Source of the DNA: Candidatus Auribacterota bacterium
GTDB taxonomy: Bacteria > Auribacterota > JAFGBW01 > JAFGJP01
NCBI GenBank assembly: GCA_016929035.1
Contig: JAFGJP010000088.1
Span: forward strand, 1-7,284
Direction: 5' to 3'
Length of the DNA stretch: 7,284 nt
The notes beneath the pieces are model-generated. The model made no database searches and had not been told where the DNA came from. It saw only the letters and a program-made list of their open reading frames with translations. Shown in pieces: positions 5,580 to 7,284 of this stretch. The translations under genes were made by a program, and so were the position numbers. Within the stretch, counting starts at the first letter, position 1, and the number at the start of each line of letters is the position of its first letter.

Positions 5580-7247
5580 TCATTTCTCTTCTATCTTCCG
5601 CAATTTCGCAACGTCAATGACCGAAAAGCTTTTTGTTTCAAAAAAGATAACGTCTTTTGATACGCGGGAAAGGTAAAAATCCGTCCTGTCCTCAACAATT
5701 GAAATCACGCTGTTTTTTAAAGGACGCGACACATAAAATCTCCCTTGAAGCGCATGTTCCCTTGTAAAATCCGGCTTGTAAATAATAATATAATCAATAC
5801 CGCAGCGCTGGCAGATCTCCAGGCATTCCTCACGGGAACGCGAGTAAACGATCTTTGCGTTTTCAATGAGCCTTTCCTTTCTTTCGGGATAAGAATCTTT
5901 AAAAAAGGGAATGATCATCTCATCGCTGATAAAAACAGATCTTTTTGAAAAGACAGGCACGTTATCCAGCACATAGACATTTCCTGCAAATACAGCGTCG
6001 CTCACCGTGTTCCTAAGTTCCATAAAAAGGCTTCGCCACTGTCCTGTAAAATGAAGAAAACCGTTATAAGGAACAATCCGCACGTCTGTAAACGTGAAGA
6101 AAAAAACCAGCAGAATCGTCCCGAGAAGAAGACCTTTCTCTTTCATTTTTCCTGCCAGGCCGGCAAATCCAGCTCCCACTATGAAAACCGAAGAGAGAGA
6201 AAGAGGGTAGAGATACCGGTAAGGGTAATAAAGACGAAAGAAAAAAATCCTCGCCAGAAGATAAAGGATAAGCGATGAAACGATCAGGGCAAAAAGAAAT
6301 GCTTTTTCGCTTCCCTTTTGCCTGGCCAATCCCCAAATGCCGGCAAAGAAAAGCAGGAAAGCGCTGATCATACCTACTGGATCTGTCTTTTCCTGACCGT
6401 ATCCGATTTCATAGCTTCGGCTCCACGAAGCAGCAAAAAAAGGTGAAAAAAAGTAACCTAAAGATTCCTTGACCGGATTTTTCATGGGCAAAACGGGAAC
6501 GCGCCCTTCTTCAGCAAACTCCTCCATTCTTTCTGCCTCTTTAAATGTGACAAGATCACCGGGAGACTCATCAAAATTGAAGAGAAGAAAAGCAGAAACA
6601 AGAAAAAAGACAATAAGAATCGCCGCCTTCCCTCTTGGCCACATCCTGAAAATAAAAATCTGGACGGCCAGAAAAGCGCCGGCAAAAAGAAGTGAAACAG
6701 GGTAGAGAAGTCCGCATAAGAGGACCGTCAGGGAAAGCCCGGGCACCCAGGACCTGACGGTAAAATATATCATGAAAAGAACAAGCGGGATATAAAAGGC
6801 CCGGGGAAGTCCGCCGGACATGCGGTTTAAAAAAAAAGGGTCATGGAGAAAAAGAAGGGTAGACACAGCCCCGGCAAGAAGGCCGCGGATGTTTTTACCG
6901 ATAAGAAATACCATCCATACGCTTAAAGCGTAAAGAAGATGTGAAAGCAGCTTTGAAAAAAGCAAAGCATCAAAAAATACACCGGAGAACCGAAAAAGCG
7001 CTTTCCATCCCGCTGGAGCCAGCTTTTCGCTCATATCAGCGAGGGGATCATTTGGGAAAAGCGACGGATCTTTCATGCGGTGCAGAGTATAAGCAACGTT
7101 GCGCATATCATTGTTTATCCAAAAAAGATCCTCATAGATCACTACCTGATGTCGCATGACGGCAATAAAATATAGGAGGACAAGAAAAAGAAAAAACGCC
7201 TCCTCAAAAATATCTGTGGGTAGATTTTGGCAGAGGCAAATCACCAA
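5580..7247 (-). CDS. Large polytopic inner-membrane protein, possibly GT-C glycosyltransferase-like
   Basis: Up to 555 residues. About ten hydrophobic segments are visible, near 17-33, 96-117, 121-137, 150-165, 170-200, 208-224, 290-308, 315-337, 347-365 and 372-388, followed by a soluble domain (about 390-555). The first outer loop has acidic and aromatic residues (YEDLFWINNDMRN, 38-50; FPNDPLADM, 64-72), and NRMSGGLPRAF (141-151) follows a later segment. This plan, membrane helices with acids in the first loop and a C-terminal extracytoplasmic domain, resembles GT-C glycosyltransferases that use lipid-linked sugars, but I see no diagnostic motif, so the function is unknown. The start is uncertain: a TTG at 7247 or GTG at 7244, neither with a ribosome site; a stop lies six codons upstream. 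The next ATG (7157) would delete the first membrane segment. It precedes rsmD on the same strand. Confidence 0.8.
   Translation of the reverse strand: MVICLCQNLPTDIFEEAFFLFLVLLYFIAVMRHQVVIYEDLFWINNDMRNVAYTLHRMKDPSLFPNDPLADMSEKLAPAGWKALFRFSGVFFDALLFSKLLSHLLYALSVWMVFLIGKNIRGLLAGAVSTLLFLHDPFFLNRMSGGLPRAFYIPLVLFMIYFTVRSWVPGLSLTVLLCGLLYPVSLLFAGAFLAVQIFIFRMWPRGKAAILIVFFLVSAFLLFNFDESPGDLVTFKEAERMEEFAEEGRVPVLPMKNPVKESLGYFFSPFFAASWSRSYEIGYGQEKTDPVGMISAFLLFFAGIWGLARQKGSEKAFLFALIVSSLILYLLARIFFFRLYYPYRYLYPLSLSSVFIVGAGFAGLAGKMKEKGLLLGTILLVFFFTFTDVRIVPYNGFLHFTGQWRSLFMELRNTVSDAVFAGNVYVLDNVPVFSKRSVFISDEMIIPFFKDSYPERKERLIENAKIVYSRSREECLEICQRCGIDYIIIYKPDFTREHALQGRFYVSRPLKNSVISIVEDRTDFYLSRVSKDVIFFETKSFSVIDVAKLRKIEEK
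7199..7205 (-). promoter_or_regulatory. Strong Shine-Dalgarno-like GAGGAGG without a matching start
   Basis: GAGGAGG overlaps the TGA of the possible upstream gene, a typical operon junction. Yet no ATG, GTG or TTG in the frame of the membrane protein lies 4-12 bases downstream. In that frame it encodes Glu-Glu just before the first membrane segment. Confidence 0.35.
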
Positions 7248-7284
7248 GTGTATGATATAAAGCTACTTCAAGCGTTTCATAATA
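7204..7284 (-). CDS. Possible C-terminal end of an upstream gene (partial)
   Basis: Reading in from the window edge on the minus strand, a frame stays open for 26 codons, with a peptide ending LPLPKSTHRYF, and stops with TGA at 7206-7204. It would be the gene before the membrane protein, overlapping its presumed TTG start by 44 bases. The stop is overlapped by a strong ribosome-site sequence, as at operon junctions. A frame this short can be open by chance, and no family can be recognised. Confidence 0.35.
   Translation of the reverse strand, partial: YYETLEVALYHTLGDLPLPKSTHRYF

Noticed and set aside
6051..6336. Open frames of 75 codons (+) and 90 codons (-) inside the membrane-protein gene
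   Set aside because: Both lie in other frames of a clearly coding hydrophobic gene, with biased composition and no ribosome site.

Overview
The window is an ordinary-looking bacterial chromosome segment of moderate to low GC. The gene set (two-subunit class I fumarase, the redox sensor Rex, a PilZ c-di-GMP receptor) and the long repeat-filled spacers suggest an anaerobic or facultative Gram-negative, perhaps a Desulfobacterota-type organism. That placement is inference from gene content, not a phylogenetic result. No tRNA, rRNA, CRISPR array, transposase or phage gene was seen.

Layout. (1) Positions 1-926, plus strand: the 3' part of the fumarate hydratase alpha subunit, then the complete beta subunit, which starts at a TTG overlapping the alpha stop. 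(2) 927-1270: a spacer of tandem 9-mers and a repeat element (copy A). (3) 1271-2833, minus strand: a tight cluster transcribed as PilZ protein, then RNase III (rnc), then an unrecognised 156-residue protein; both junctions overlap. (4) 2834-2961: a divergent promoter region. (5) 2962-3612, plus: a HAD phosphatase of the phosphoglycolate phosphatase type. (6) 3613-4041: a spacer of imperfectly palindromic ATCAGG-type words, ending in a rex promoter and a near-perfect Rex operator. (7) 4042-4683, plus: rex. (8) 4684-4970: repeat copy B, filling the space between two convergent stop codons. (9) 4971-7247, minus: a large polytopic membrane protein followed by rsmD (16S rRNA methyltransferase), preceded at the window edge by what may be the last 26 codons of another gene.

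How the genes work together. The fumarase is one enzyme, needing both subunits around an oxygen-sensitive iron-sulfur cluster. Rex senses the NADH/NAD+ ratio and very likely represses its own gene. The PilZ/rnc/unknown cluster combines a second-messenger receptor with a double-stranded RNA nuclease in overlapping genes, the most thought-provoking arrangement here. The other notable signal is non-coding: all three spacers longer than 250 bp consist of diverged short repeated words arranged as inverted repeats. Two of them (A and B) share a related sequence in the same orientation, and both lie between convergent gene ends. No clearly new multi-gene system such as defence, secretion or biosynthesis is visible.
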